From Nitrospira sp. (GTDB lineage Bacteria > Nitrospirota > Nitrospiria > Nitrospirales > Nitrospiraceae): a DNA stretch of 64,000 nt. This document shows, piece after piece, positions 43,977 through 53,360 of this stretch. How positions within the stretch are numbered: the stretch's first letter is position 1; each line of letters begins with the position of its first letter. Position numbers and translations under genes: made by a program. The stretch is from assembly GCA_020846195.1 (NCBI GenBank), contig JADLEJ010000022.1, positions 60,687 to 124,686 on the forward strand. The letters are read 5' to 3'. Below the pieces are notes generated by a model that was not told the DNA's origin, ran no database searches, and was given only the letters and a program-made list of their open reading frames with translations.

Positions 43977-45230
43977 TTACTTGGTGACGCGGATTTCAAC
44001 CCGGCGATTTTTTGCCCGGCCTGCGTCGGTCGTATTCGGAGCCGCCGGCTTGGTGTCGGCATAGCCATGTGTCGTGGCCGCGCCTAGGCCGCCTTCCGTC
44101 AGGGCTTTGGCCGCGTTAGCTGCGCGCGCTTCAGAGAGTTCTTGGTTGGTTGGGAACTTCTTTTTCAAGGCGCTGCGGATCGGCCGGTTGTCGGTATGGC
44201 CATCGACGGCAACTTTGTACTCAGGATAATCCTTCAGGATCGCGCCGACCTGCTTCAGCGCATCGGCGCCAGCCGGTTTCAGTTCATCTTCTCCCGAGCC
44301 GAACAGATAGCCTGACGCCAGGTTGATGAGCAAGCGCTCGTTATTCAGATCGACGGCGATGGTCTGCTTGTCGATCTGCGGTCTCAACGCACGGATCAAG
44401 CCGCGCTGCGCTTCTTTCAATTTTGCCATCTCAGAGGACAGATCGCCGCGGAGGCCTGCGAGCTCTTTGTCCCGATCCGCCAACATCTTTTCGAGCTCGG
44501 CGACGCGTTGTTTGCTTGCGGCCAGTTCGGCGGCGATTTTCTCTTTGTCGCCTGCGGCTCCGCCCATGGCGGCGAGTTGAGCGGCGAGGTCGGTGTTGCG
44601 CTGCTTGGCTGAGGCCAGCTCTGAGGCCAGCTTGTCCCTGTCCCCGGATCCGGCTTGCAGCGCGGCGAGTTGAGCGGCGAGGTCGGTGTTGTGTTGTTTG
44701 GCTGAGGCCAGCTCTGAGGCCAGCTTGTCTTTGTCCCCAGCTCCGGCTTGCAGCGCAGCGAGTTGCGACTGGCTGGCCGCGAGATCCGCGGCCAGTTTGT
44801 CCTTATCGCCACTTGCAGCCGATTGGGCGGAGGCTAACTGGCGTTCAAGCTCGACTGTGCGGGCTTTCGATTGATTGAGGTCGCCTTGGGCGGAGGAGAG
44901 CTGGCTGGCGAGTCTCGAAGAGTCTCCGGCATTTGAACGGAGGGCCGCCAATTCCCGATCGCGATCGGCGAGCTGGCTTTCAAGCGCTTTCACGCGGTCG
45001 CTCAGCGCCCCATTTTCTTTCTTTGCCGCGGCGAGCTCGTCGGCGAGACGCTGCCGTTCCTGCTCGAGGGCAGCGAGACGGCTGGCCTGGTCCGTCGATG
45101 TATTGCGAACGGTGCCTTGGGGGCAGATGCGGTATTTGAATCCGTTGTCCGGGCACATCGGTTCCCAAGATGAACAGCCGGCGATGGCCAGGAGGCTTAG
45201 AGCGAGAAGGGGTGATTTGTATCGTGTCAT
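43977..45230 (-). CDS. OmpA-family lipoprotein with long coiled coil
   Basis: 417 residues. Lipobox LAIAGC (Cys19) marks an outer- or inner-membrane lipoprotein. Residues about 45-270 are a heptad-rich coiled coil containing near-identical 31-residue units (GDKDKLASELASAKQ-N-T-DLAAQLAALQ). The C-terminal OmpA/Pal domain (about 290-415) has VDGHTDNRP and NRRVEIRV. A Pal-like peptidoglycan tether with a long spacer is likely. AAGGAG lies before the ATG. Confidence 0.88.
   Translation of the reverse strand: MTRYKSPLLALSLLAIAGCSSWEPMCPDNGFKYRICPQGTVRNTSTDQASRLAALEQERQRLADELAAAKKENGALSDRVKALESQLADRDRELAALRSNAGDSSRLASQLSSAQGDLNQSKARTVELERQLASAQSAASGDKDKLAADLAASQSQLAALQAGAGDKDKLASELASAKQHNTDLAAQLAALQAGSGDRDKLASELASAKQRNTDLAAQLAAMGGAAGDKEKIAAELAASKQRVAELEKMLADRDKELAGLRGDLSSEMAKLKEAQRGLIRALRPQIDKQTIAVDLNNERLLINLASGYLFGSGEDELKPAGADALKQVGAILKDYPEYKVAVDGHTDNRPIRSALKKKFPTNQELSEARAANAAKALTEGGLGAATTHGYADTKPAAPNTTDAGRAKNRRVEIRVTK
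44571..44850. repeat. 93-bp tandem repeats inside the OmpA lipoprotein gene
   Basis: Copies begin at 44571, 44664 and 44757; the first two are nearly identical, the third has drifted. In frame they encode the 31-residue coiled-coil unit, so copy-number change would lengthen or shorten the rod without breaking the frame. Confidence 0.8.
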
Positions 45231-45301
45231 CGGTTCTCCTTAGTTAGTACGGTGGTCGTGAACGTGTGCCTGCGAGTTGTTGTCATATCATTATTGCTGG
45301 A

Positions 45302-45715
45302 TTACTGGCGCCCTTTGAGCGCATCCCTGATTTCCATCAAAAGTTTCTCCTCATTGGTCGGCCCGGCCGGCGGCGGCGGCGGAACTTCTTTCTTGAAACG
45401 GTTCATCTGCTTCACCAGCATGAAGATGACGAAGGCGAGGATGATAAAGTCGAAGGTGGCTTGGAGAAAGACTCCATAGTTGATCGTTGGAGCTCCAGCC
45501 GCCTTGGCTGCGGTCAGCGAGGGCTGAGGCGTTCCAGATAAGTTGATGAACAGGCTGGAGAAATCGACCTTCCCCATCAATAACCCCAGGGGGGGCATTA
45601 GCACATCGCTGACCAGCGATGAAACGATCTTTCCAAATGCGCCACCGATGATGACACCGATAGCCATATCGACGACGTTGCCCTTCATGGCAAATTCTTT
45701 AAATTCTTTTAACAT
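45302..45715 (-). CDS. mscL: Large-conductance mechanosensitive channel
   Basis: Emergency osmotic-release channel of the inner membrane. 137 residues. Seen: N-terminal amphipathic [22 protein letters not shown]1 with [12 protein letters not shown], and TM2 ([18 protein letters not shown]) followed by the basic cluster and a C-terminal helix, with a PPPPP linker in between. Complete. Confidence 0.97.
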   Translation of the reverse strand: MLKEFKEFAMKGNVVDMAIGVIIGGAFGKIVSSLVSDVLMPPLGLLMGKVDFSSLFINLSGTPQPSLTAAKAAGAPTINYGVFLQATFDFIILAFVIFMLVKQMNRFKKEVPPPPPAGPTNEEKLLMEIRDALKGRQ

Positions 45716-45767
45716 CGGCCGTCCTCCTTGGAGGATGAGAGGGTGAGTTGCTGGTTGCGAGTGTACA

Positions 45768-46853
45768 CTATCGTTTCCTGGTCGTATCGAAGCTGTATCC
45801 GAGGGTGAAGAGATAGAGATTGTCGGTGTCGCCGGTGCCTGGCGCCGGCCGGCTATTGTACCGGGTCGTCACCTGAAACCCGCTGACAAACCCGTCCCAG
45901 ATTTTGAATCGGACGCCGTTATCCATGGTGAGGAAGTAGTTCGAGGCGTTTTCCATCGAGGGGTAAAATTCGTTGAAATGGTAGAACGTGATGCGATCGT
46001 CAAGGATGGGCCAGTTCCACTTCATGGAGATGCGGGCGCGCAAGCTCGATTGGTCGTTCGCGATGCGGAAGTCTTCATTGAAAAAGGCCACACCGGCTTC
46101 CGTATAGAACGTCATGTCTTTCAAGATTCCGCTGAAGTCCCCTCGATCGATGAACTGGTAGCCGGGGCCGGACGCGAGGGCCGTCCGCATCTTGAGGTCT
46201 TGGAAACGATCATTTTCAAAGTAGGCCGAGGCAAACCAGTAAAAGCGTTTGGTGACGAAGAAGTCCAGCTTGATGGTACCGCGGGCGTTTCTGGCAACGA
46301 GAGTGTTGGCATTATCGCCATAGACGTACCGGCCATTGATCGAGAGCCGGAGCTGCTCGCTGCGGGCGACGAAGTCTCCCAGTAAGCTGGCGTTTTTGAG
46401 ATGGCTGTTTCCGGTGGTTTGGGAATAGGCTCCCGTGATGCTGCCTGTGTAAATCACGGGAGGTTGAACCAAGGGGTTTACGGCTCCGATGGCATCGAGC
46501 GGAACGGTGAGCGAGCCTTTGAGCGGTTCAGACTGAATGTTCAGATTGCCATCGGTTCCAGCCGTCGCGGTTCCGACAAGGGTGCTGCCTTCTTTGAGAT
46601 GAAACGGGATCGGATGGTTGACCTCGAGTTTGGCGACGTCGCTCCACTTTACCTTCATGACATTGTCTGGGCTGGATGGCGTCTTCATGACAAGGATGCC
46701 GCCCGCCATTTCGAGAACTTCTCCATAGATAGTGCTGCCGTTCTTGAGGGTCACGACGTCGAGCGGAAGTGGGGGAGCATCGGCTGCAAGAGCCGCCACG
46801 CCGCCGGAAAGTATGGCTGTACAGAGCATCAGCACGGCAAACAGGTTCTTCAT
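45768..46853 (-). CDS. DUF481-family outer-membrane protein
   Basis: 361 residues. Signal peptide (1-24, ending LAA), an N-terminal beta-rich region with two short repeats ([34 protein letters not shown]), and a C-terminal DUF481 beta-barrel-like domain whose last residue region [12 protein letters not shown] resembles an outer-membrane end strand. Function of DUF481 proteins is not settled; several are envelope-stress linked. The ATG after GAGGGAA is preferred to an upstream in-frame codon at 46919. Confidence 0.85.
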   Translation of the reverse strand: MKNLFAVLMLCTAILSGGVAALAADAPPLPLDVVTLKNGSTIYGEVLEMAGGILVMKTPSSPDNVMKVKWSDVAKLEVNHPIPFHLKEGSTLVGTATAGTDGNLNIQSEPLKGSLTVPLDAIGAVNPLVQPPVIYTGSITGAYSQTTGNSHLKNASLLGDFVARSEQLRLSINGRYVYGDNANTLVARNARGTIKLDFFVTKRFYWFASAYFENDRFQDLKMRTALASGPGYQFIDRGDFSGILKDMTFYTEAGVAFFNEDFRIANDQSSLRARISMKWNWPILDDRITFYHFNEFYPSMENASNYFLTMDNGVRFKIWDGFVSGFQVTTRYNSRPAPGTGDTDNLYLFTLGYSFDTTRKR

Positions 46854-46960
46854 CTTTTTCCCTCTTGTATTTCGGGGTATATGGAACACACCGTAGATTG
46901 CTGTGGTGTGTTGTGCCAAAATTTCACTAAGGTCGACTAGTTCAGTCGTACATTTTGTCT

Positions 46961-46989
46961 TGTATACCCGACTACCTATGGTTGTGCAA
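46961..46989 (-). promoter_or_regulatory. Promoter of the DUF481 gene
   Basis: TTGCAC (46984-46989), 17-base spacer, TATACA (46961-46966), about 105 bases before the start codon. No gene seen in 46854-47108. Confidence 0.6.
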
Positions 46990-47108
46990 GGCGGAACCGA
47001 TTACGTCCGACCGCGGTGGACGAGTCATAACCGTGCGACTCGGTGCATCGAGCCAGGCCGATGTTGTGCAGGTCTGAGTGAAAGGTACCGTTGGCTCATG
47101 CATTCTGT

Positions 47109-47486
47109 TCATGTCGGTCCAAGGGGGCGCACTTGTTTTGAAACCGTCTTGCCGGGTTGCTGACCGATCCGTCTCATCCGAGCGGCGGGGGCGCGAGGGC
47201 GTTGGCTGATGGCAGAAGGAGCGTTCCCTGGGGCGATGCGTTTGATCCGGTGCGTACGATCCTCGCTGTCATTCAGAATCCGGCAGAGGTTGCCGAAAAA
47301 TTCGAGCAAGGCCCCCAGCATGCTTTCGCGGAGTTTTCGTGAGGAGGCCGGTTGTAGCCGGACCCACTGATCGTTATGGAGTTGAAGCACGGAGAGGGTG
47401 TAGCCGGCGGTCTCGACGCGTTCTTCGGGGACCAGCAAAAATGTCTGATTGTGCGGATCGACAACGAGGAGGCCCTTGGGGAGCAT
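47109..47486 (-). CDS. Hypothetical protein downstream of the LuxR-type regulator
   Basis: 125 residues, family not recognised. The N-terminal half (LPKGLLVVDPHNQTFLLVPEERV ...) looks like a compact beta domain, and the C-terminal 50 residues are basic and low in hydrophobics. Start at the ATG after AAAGGA; its start lies just past the end of the regulator gene, so they are likely co-transcribed. No membrane segment or signal. Confidence 0.65.
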   Translation of the reverse strand: MLPKGLLVVDPHNQTFLLVPEERVETAGYTLSVLQLHNDQWVRLQPASSRKLRESMLGALLEFFGNLCRILNDSEDRTHRIKRIAPGNAPSAISQRPRAPAARMRRIGQQPGKTVSKQVRPLGPT

Positions 47487-47490
47487 AGGA

Positions 47491-48204
47491 CTATCCTTTC
47501 CCACCCGTGGAGAGGGGGGTGGTGTCGAGGGGGGCATACTGTTGGCTAAGCTGCGAGATGAAATAGTGAATGGCTTGGGCTCGCCGCGTGACGCGCAGCT
47601 TTTTATAGAGGGCGGACTGAAGTGCGACGATGGCGCCCGGTTCTTTCTTGAGCGCGGTGGCGATGGCCTTGTTCGTGGCCCCCTTGGCCAGCAGCGAGAG
47701 GAGTTTCAAGTCGATTCGCGAGAGGGTTGGCGGGAGGGCTGCCGGGGCGTTCGCGATGGACTCCTTCTTTCGCAAGAGGCTGCGGGCCGCCGCTTTCGAC
47801 CCAAGAAGGGATTGTCCTGCGGCGATCGTCTTGATCGCGCGGAGGAGGTCTTTGGCCCGGGCATCTTTTGTCAGATAGCCATGCCCCCCTGCCATGACGG
47901 CCTCATGGAGGGCGTTATCGTCGCTGTAGGCCGAGAAGAACAGGATGCGCGTGCGTGGAAAAGCCGACAGGATGTCTCGGCAGGCATCGTACCCGGTGCC
48001 ATCGGGCAGGCGCATATCCATAATCACGACATCGGGTTGTGTGCGATGAATTTCTTCAATGGCGTGCGCCCTGCTGTCGGCTTCGCCAACCACCTGAATG
48101 CCGCGATCCAATGTGAGGATGGCCCTGATTCCTTCGCGCGCAAATACTGAATCATCGACGGGAACGACTCGGATCGGCGGTGAGGTGGATCGTGATTTGA
48201 GCAA
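47491..48204 (-). CDS. LuxR/NarL-type response regulator with atypical output domain
   Basis: 237 residues. The receiver is complete: VPVDDSVFAREG acidic pair, phospho-acceptor Asp in VIMDMRLPDGTG, switch Ser in FFSAYSD and Lys in LTKDA. The C-terminal helix-turn-helix (LSRIDLKLLSLLAKGATNKAIATAL ...) is recognisably LuxR-like but diverges strongly in the recognition helix (PGAIVALQSALYKKLRV), so its DNA target may be unusual. It lies 224 bp after the sigma-54 activator. The sensor partner is not adjacent. Confidence 0.85.
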   Translation of the reverse strand: MLKSRSTSPPIRVVPVDDSVFAREGIRAILTLDRGIQVVGEADSRAHAIEEIHRTQPDVVIMDMRLPDGTGYDACRDILSAFPRTRILFFSAYSDDNALHEAVMAGGHGYLTKDARAKDLLRAIKTIAAGQSLLGSKAAARSLLRKKESIANAPAALPPTLSRIDLKLLSLLAKGATNKAIATALKKEPGAIVALQSALYKKLRVTRRAQAIHYFISQLSQQYAPLDTTPLSTGGKG

Positions 48205-48428
48205 TGAAAATCCTGTTGCGCGCAGAGGTCTTCTTCGAACGGAGCCTGTCTCTAGGTGGGGGAAGATATCAAGGGTTGTGCCACGGCCTGGTGAGATGTT
48301 TCGTTCGAATGGCGGGGTGTTTCTACAGGCCGCGTCCGTCGTGTCTCAGTGGGGTTGTCGCAGGAGACGATGGTGTCTCACGGCGGCTGTCTCGCAATAG
48401 GCGCGGATATGAACGGGTTGAAGCGATG

Positions 48429-50231
48429 CTACTCGGCTACATCGATGCCGTGTGCGAGGAGCCGGCGATAGAGGGTGGCGCGGCTGATCCCGAGAATCTT
48501 TGCGGCTTCCGTCCGGTTTCCTTGGGCCCGTTGGAGCGCTCGAAGCAAGTCACCTTTGGGATCCGTGCTATGCGATTCCTGAGAGGATGAGGAACGATGA
48601 CCGTGCTGGGAGTGGCGCAATTCATCGGGAAAATCGGCCGGCATGAGGCAGGTCGTGCGGGCGCTGATCACGGCAAACTCGACGGCGCTTTTTAGCTCTC
48701 GGACATTGCCGGGCCAGAGATAGTCGATGAGCAGCTGGAGACTGTCTGGGTGCAGGGCAGTGATCGTTTTGCCCGTGGCCGCGCAGACTTGGGCGAGCAT
48801 GGTCTGTGTGAGCAAGGGAATATCGTCCCGCCGATCTCGCAACGGCGGCAAGTGGATGCGCGCCACGCGGATGCGATAGAGCAAGTCGGCGCGAAAGGTG
48901 CCGCGAATCACGTCTTCATTGAGATTGTGATGGGTGGCGGCGAGGATGCGCACATTCACTTTTCGTGGGCGGGTTTCTCCCAGGCGTGTGATTTCCTTTT
49001 CTTGAAGGACTCGGAGCAAACTGGTTTGGACGGTGGGTGGGATGTCTCCGATTTCATCCAGAAACAGGGTGCCGCCGTCGGCCGATTCGAACAATCCATG
49101 GTGATCGTCGATCGCGCCGGTGAAGGCGCCTCGCTTGTGGCCGAACAGCTGGCTGCCCAGCAGTGAATCCGTCAAGCCGGCGCAGTTCGCGGCAATAAAG
49201 GGCCGGTCTTTCCGTGGGCTGGAATAATGGATGGCTCTGGCGATGAGCTCTTTCCCGGTTCCCGTCTCGCCTTCGATAAGAACGGTGGAATTGACGCGCG
49301 CCACATCGTGGACGAGTTGATAGACCTGCAACATGGCGGGGCTGCGTCCGACCAGATCGTGAAATTGCGTGTGGTGATCGAGTTGCTGCCGCAGCTGCAG
49401 CACCTCGGTGCGATCCTGCAGCAGGATGATGCGCCGCTCAGGGGATCGGGGGTCCTCATGGATTTCGTAGTCGATCCATCGCGGAGGTGCGCTCGCGAAG
49501 CGCAGGGCCTGCTGCCCGCGGTGCGGTGTGCGCGCGTCCCATGTTCGGCGGAGGTGTGTGCGGTCTGCGGATTCCAGGGGGAGGCCCTGCTCCCACGGCT
49601 GGCCGACGACCGTTGCGGCCTCGCGTTCGATCCAGGCCAGGCAGCGCGGGCTGATAAAGGTGATGCAGCCTTGCCGGTCGGTGACAATCGCGGCGAGATC
49701 CAGATGTTGGAGCAGCGCCAGGACATCGTCGCGTTCTTGCGTGGCGGCGGCCAAGGATCCTGTCAGGGATGCCTGAGTCCGTTCGTGGGTTTTGACTTGG
49801 TCGAGTTGCTGTAACCGCTGATCGCGGGCTTGTTGCAAGAGCGTTTGCAACTGGTCGAACCGTTCATCAAGTCGTTCGATAAGAAGCAGGGGATGACCAG
49901 ACACCGTCAGGGCCGTAGTTTCGAATTGGTGCAGGGTGGATGCCAGGTCGCGATGACTCCATGGACCCGATCGAATCACTCGGTCGGGTCCGTCTTTCCA
50001 CGCCGATTCGCTTTCTTCCAGGAAGTGCTGGAGAAAAGGCGAGAGGTCTCCGACGTCAATGAGAGATTCCGGCGGCGGCGCGAAGGCAGCGGTCCACCAG
50101 GGGGGCGGCGCTCCAAGAAGGCGAAAGGCATTTCCCTTCCCTACTCGTTCGAGCACGGCGGCGCCAAGTTTTTGGACGAGGGACGCCGCTATATTCTGAG
50201 GCAGGGCGTTGGATGAGCTGGATGGCGCCAT
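48429..50231 (-). CDS. Sigma-54-dependent transcriptional activator with novel N-terminal domain and PAS
   Basis: 600 residues. N-terminal 150 residues form an unrecognised helical domain ([11 protein letters not shown]..., [13 protein letters not shown]) followed by a coiled coil (about 120-165) and a PAS domain (about 170-285). The AAA+ domain has Walker A GETGTGKE, the sigma-54 contact motif GAFTGA, Walker B FLDEIG and the GNVREL motif; the end is a Fis-type helix-turn-helix ([19 protein letters not shown]). No receiver is present, so regulation is through the N-terminal part. Last gene of the GTPase operon (18-bp gap). Confidence 0.93.
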   Translation of the reverse strand: MAPSSSSNALPQNIAASLVQKLGAAVLERVGKGNAFRLLGAPPPWWTAAFAPPPESLIDVGDLSPFLQHFLEESESAWKDGPDRVIRSGPWSHRDLASTLHQFETTALTVSGHPLLLIERLDERFDQLQTLLQQARDQRLQQLDQVKTHERTQASLTGSLAAATQERDDVLALLQHLDLAAIVTDRQGCITFISPRCLAWIEREAATVVGQPWEQGLPLESADRTHLRRTWDARTPHRGQQALRFASAPPRWIDYEIHEDPRSPERRIILLQDRTEVLQLRQQLDHHTQFHDLVGRSPAMLQVYQLVHDVARVNSTVLIEGETGTGKELIARAIHYSSPRKDRPFIAANCAGLTDSLLGSQLFGHKRGAFTGAIDDHHGLFESADGGTLFLDEIGDIPPTVQTSLLRVLQEKEITRLGETRPRKVNVRILAATHHNLNEDVIRGTFRADLLYRIRVARIHLPPLRDRRDDIPLLTQTMLAQVCAATGKTITALHPDSLQLLIDYLWPGNVRELKSAVEFAVISARTTCLMPADFPDELRHSQHGHRSSSSQESHSTDPKGDLLRALQRAQGNRTEAAKILGISRATLYRRLLAHGIDVAE

Positions 50232-50249
50232 GGCAGTCCAGGTGCGCCG

Positions 50250-50750
50250 CTAGGCGGCGTCTAACATGGTTTGCGTGAGCCGCAGAAAGAGTTCGGACAC
50301 CCCGTCGCCGGTCTTGGCGCTTCCGGTGAAGACCAGCCAGCCGTTGTGCCGCAGCCGCGCGAGGGTGGCCTCATCGATTTCCCATTCCGTGAGCTGGTCG
50401 GCCTTGTTCACGATGAGGACAAAGGGAACTGGGCCGAGTGTCGATTGAGCCAGTTGGTGAAGGGCTTCCGCAGTATCCAGTGTCGTCCGTCTCATGCCGT
50501 CGGCGACGAGGATATAGCCGGATGAGCCGCGCAAGTACGACTCCCGCATTTTCTGAAAATCGTCCTCTCCATAGAGATCCCAGATCATGAGTGTCACGTC
50601 TTGATCGCCGGCGAGCAGCGTTTTCTTTTCGATCGTGACGCCGATGGTCGTCTGATACTGCTCTGAAAACGCGCCGGCGACGAACCGGCGGATGAGACTG
50701 GTCTTTCCGACGGCGAATCCACCCAGAAGACAGATCTTTTTCTGAATCAT
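50250..50750 (-). CDS. Ras-superfamily small GTPase
   Basis: 166 residues, a single G domain of eukaryotic Ras/Rab type. Seen: P-loop GGFAVGKTS (Lys16, Thr17), switch I Thr at 35 (YQTTIG), G3 WDLYGED in place of WDTAGQE so Glu replaces the catalytic Gln, G4 NKAD (115-118) and G5 GSAKT. No C-terminal Cys for lipid attachment. The altered G3 predicts slow intrinsic hydrolysis. The ATG overlaps the stop of the membrane protein gene as ATGA, strongly implying that the two products work together. Confidence 0.9.
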   Translation of the reverse strand: MIQKKICLLGGFAVGKTSLIRRFVAGAFSEQYQTTIGVTIEKKTLLAGDQDVTLMIWDLYGEDDFQKMRESYLRGSSGYILVADGMRRTTLDTAEALHQLAQSTLGPVPFVLIVNKADQLTEWEIDEATLARLRHNGWLVFTGSAKTGDGVSELFLRLTQTMLDAA

Positions 50751-52534
50751 GGTGCGGAGTCCGAGTGGCTGACGGCCTGCTTGATGGTGACGAGGAGGGT
50801 GGTGCGCCGCCGTGCATTCGGAGTGCTTGCTGTACCGCCGCGTTTCTGCCCGGTGAGTGAGGTTGGTTCCACGCTCGCGCTGAGGGTGAGTGGAGGGTAT
50901 GCGGTGGCTCCTCCAAGGGCGGCGAGGACGGCATGGGCGCGCGCGGTGGCCAGCAGGAAATTCATGATTTCTGGCCCGGCAGGATCGGCATCGCCGATCA
51001 CTTCGACGACGATGCGTGCTCCGCCAGAAGCCACGCGCGCGGACTGGCGCAAGTCTTCGAGCAGACGCTGTACTGGCGCGAGTTTGCTTAGTTCTTGTTC
51101 GGAGAGCGTGGAGGAGCCGCTTTCGAAGGAGAAGCTGGTTCGGTTCAATTGGGCGATGAGGTCCGCGCGTGAGACGACGCGAAGGTCTTCGTCGCGATAC
51201 TCATGAATGCCTGGAAGCAGCGCGGCCACCTGTCTGGCGTGGATGGCCCAGTTTTCTTGTGCGGTCCCGCTGGCGGTGAGACGGCCGTCATTGTAGTGGA
51301 GTGTGGCGGTCTCTGGCGGATGGAGGAGCAAGGTGGCCCGCTCGCCGACGAATTGGGGGTCGAGGGAATAGAACGGAGTCCAGTGCGCGTTGATGTGCTC
51401 ACGAGGGATTCCTTCCTCGGCCAAGAGCTCTTCCGGATGCGCCGCCAGTGGATCGCGAAGCCCTTCAAGAGTGATGCTGTGGCCGTCGCGTTCGAGTGTC
51501 GTGACGACGATTCCCGGCATGGCGCGAATGTTCTGCGCCATGCGCTGCCAGCGCTGGTTGCTTTGATAGGATGTCCAGCTCCAAAAGGCGATAGCGAAGA
51601 AGATGAGGGCAAAGGTGGCCCAGGTCATTGGAGAGATTGTTGTGCGGGGCGTGTCGTACTGAGTTTGAATGCACTCCATGAGGCGGTCGTGCGTGGCGTC
51701 GAAGCCCGAGGGGTTTCCGTCGAAGGCGGCGAAGGCGTCGGCATAGTCGAGCTGGATAGACTCAAGGGTTTGCTGGACCTGGGCGCGAAGGTATCCTGGC
51801 GCGGTGCCTCTGACAACGCAGGCCAGAATGGCCTGAGAGCCTTGTTCGATCAAGAGCCGGCATTCGCCGACCTCCAAGGTATTGAGTGTCTGGCCGCGCT
51901 GTGTGTTGAAGGTGTCTTGCACAAAGGCTTGGATCGCCGTCAGCATGCCGGATACCAGCTGTTGGTCATGAATCACGGCGGTATCCGATGCGACATGATG
52001 GAGCAGGAGGCCGGTGTCGCGATGGATAAGGAAGAGCTGCTCGACGCGAAATCGCAAAGTGTGCAGAAGGACGACTTCGGCGAAGGGCCGTCCTGTCCGC
52101 CAGGCTTCGATTCTCCAGGCGAGGCCTTTGAGGGACAGGCTGTGGTCGATGGTCTGATTGAACGACTGCATCATCCCTTGCAGGGCATGGACGATCGCTT
52201 GGCGGATGGCTGGGCCCATGATGGGAGCGATGGCTTCGGCGATCACGTGGGGAGTCCGGCGCACTGAGCTGGTCAAGGCTGTCTGGACATGCGGGGTGAG
52301 TGCGGCGGTCAGTCGTTCATCCTGTTTGCCTCGCAAGGCGATGGCTTCGGCGAGCACGTTGCCGACGGAGCGGGCATCGATTTCGGTCTGGTCGATACGA
52401 TCGCGGAGCTCGGTCAGCTGGGTTTGCTCGGGAGCGAGAAGCAGCGTGCGAAGCTCAGCCCACTCTTGTCTTAGTTGGGGACTCGCGGTTGTCTCAGTCG
52501 ATGGAGGTTGGTTGCTGGACCTGGGTTGATTCAT
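50747..52534 (-). CDS. Membrane protein with cytoplasmic Roadblock/longin-like and periplasmic OmpA-like domains
   Basis: 595 residues from the ATG after AAGGAA. Layout: N-terminal helical region (1-155); a Roadblock/longin-like alpha-beta domain (about 160-250; FRVEQLFLIHRDTGLLLHH, LVSGMLTAIQAFV, CRLLIEQG); one membrane helix (303-322); a periplasmic BON-like segment (about 395-445; TLHYNDGRLTASG ... NWA); and an OmpA-like C-terminal domain (about 465-590) with a divergent GDADPAG motif. Roadblock domains are known partners and regulators of small GTPases, and the neighbour is one. I infer it links the cell wall to the GTPase. Confidence 0.8.
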   Translation of the reverse strand: MNQPRSSNQPPSTETTASPQLRQEWAELRTLLLAPEQTQLTELRDRIDQTEIDARSVGNVLAEAIALRGKQDERLTAALTPHVQTALTSSVRRTPHVIAEAIAPIMGPAIRQAIVHALQGMMQSFNQTIDHSLSLKGLAWRIEAWRTGRPFAEVVLLHTLRFRVEQLFLIHRDTGLLLHHVASDTAVIHDQQLVSGMLTAIQAFVQDTFNTQRGQTLNTLEVGECRLLIEQGSQAILACVVRGTAPGYLRAQVQQTLESIQLDYADAFAAFDGNPSGFDATHDRLMECIQTQYDTPRTTISPMTWATFALIFFAIAFWSWTSYQSNQRWQRMAQNIRAMPGIVVTTLERDGHSITLEGLRDPLAAHPEELLAEEGIPREHINAHWTPFYSLDPQFVGERATLLLHPPETATLHYNDGRLTASGTAQENWAIHARQVAALLPGIHEYRDEDLRVVSRADLIAQLNRTSFSFESGSSTLSEQELSKLAPVQRLLEDLRQSARVASGGARIVVEVIGDADPAGPEIMNFLLATARAHAVLAALGGATAYPPLTLSASVEPTSLTGQKRGGTASTPNARRRTTLLVTIKQAVSHSDSAP

Positions 52535-52562
52535 CGGTGCCGGTTCCTTGCATCCCGGTCGT

Positions 52563-53162
52563 CTAGGATGTGGGCAAGCCTTGCTGGAGTTTGTGCGACA
52601 GCTCCGCCAACAGTTCCGCGAGGGCAGTCCGGTCGGTTTTGGCATGCCGGAGATCCGCCACGGAGCGATTGAGAGAGTCTGAGAGTTGGTCTTGCGTGGA
52701 GCGGATCGTGTGGTTGAGCGCGGCGACATGATCCAGGACTTCCTGGCGGAGGGTGCGTTCTGAGTGCCCGGTCTGTTGGGTCAGATCGGCGGCCTTGCGT
52801 TCGACGACGGCGCCGAGGCTGGCGAGGTCTCTGCCGAGCTGTTGCAGGGCTTCGCCGCGGACCTGTTGTTCCTGTTGCAGACGACTAGACAGGACAGCCA
52901 CCTCTTGCTGCATGAAGGCTTCAAGCGAGTCGAATCGTTTTGTCAGCTCGGCTTTGAGCGCGGCGGCCTCCGTAACGAGATTTTGTTCCAGTGCGGAGAA
53001 GCGCCGGTCGTGATCGCGGACTTGTGCGCCGAAGAGGATGTCGCGAATCTTTTCGAGATTGCCGTTCTGCGCGTTGTCGTCGGCCGGTAGAAAATGGGAA
53101 GGCGCTGAGGATGGCTCGACGGCGAGCGGAGAGACTTGCGTGTCCGCGGCTTCGGTTGACAT
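52563..53162 (-). CDS. Coiled-coil protein with IRDILFG motif, first gene of GTPase operon
   Basis: 199 residues. A conserved-looking motif KIRDILFGAQVRDHDRRF (about 38-55) is followed by about 130 residues of heptad coiled coil (two long helices). No membrane helix or signal. Similar IRDILFG proteins are, to my recollection, found beside bacterial GTPase/OmpA gene pairs, but I cannot verify this. Start ATG has AAGGAG seven bases upstream. Acts probably as a cytosolic adaptor or scaffold; function unknown. Confidence 0.75.
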   Translation of the reverse strand: MSTEAADTQVSPLAVEPSSAPSHFLPADDNAQNGNLEKIRDILFGAQVRDHDRRFSALEQNLVTEAAALKAELTKRFDSLEAFMQQEVAVLSSRLQQEQQVRGEALQQLGRDLASLGAVVERKAADLTQQTGHSERTLRQEVLDHVAALNHTIRSTQDQLSDSLNRSVADLRHAKTDRTALAELLAELSHKLQQGLPTS

Positions 53163-53360
53163 AGGCGACTCCTTAGATCCGTACTCTGGAGCATGATGGA
53201 GTCATGGTCCAGGAAAGAGGGTGATACATCGCGTCGTCCGCTAGAAGATGGTACTGTGCGGGGCATCTCTAACGGGTATAAGGGCTCTGCTCGGTATGTT
53301 AACACTGGCGATTTGCTGGCAACAAGGTGCTGGCCAGCGATTCTGCGGTTTGGGAGAGGG

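Noticed and set aside
53320..53336. Near-match to a sigma-54 promoter upstream of the GTPase operon
   Set aside because: The -24 GG is followed after ten bases by GT rather than GC, and the flanks do not match TGGCAC/TTGCA; not enough to call.
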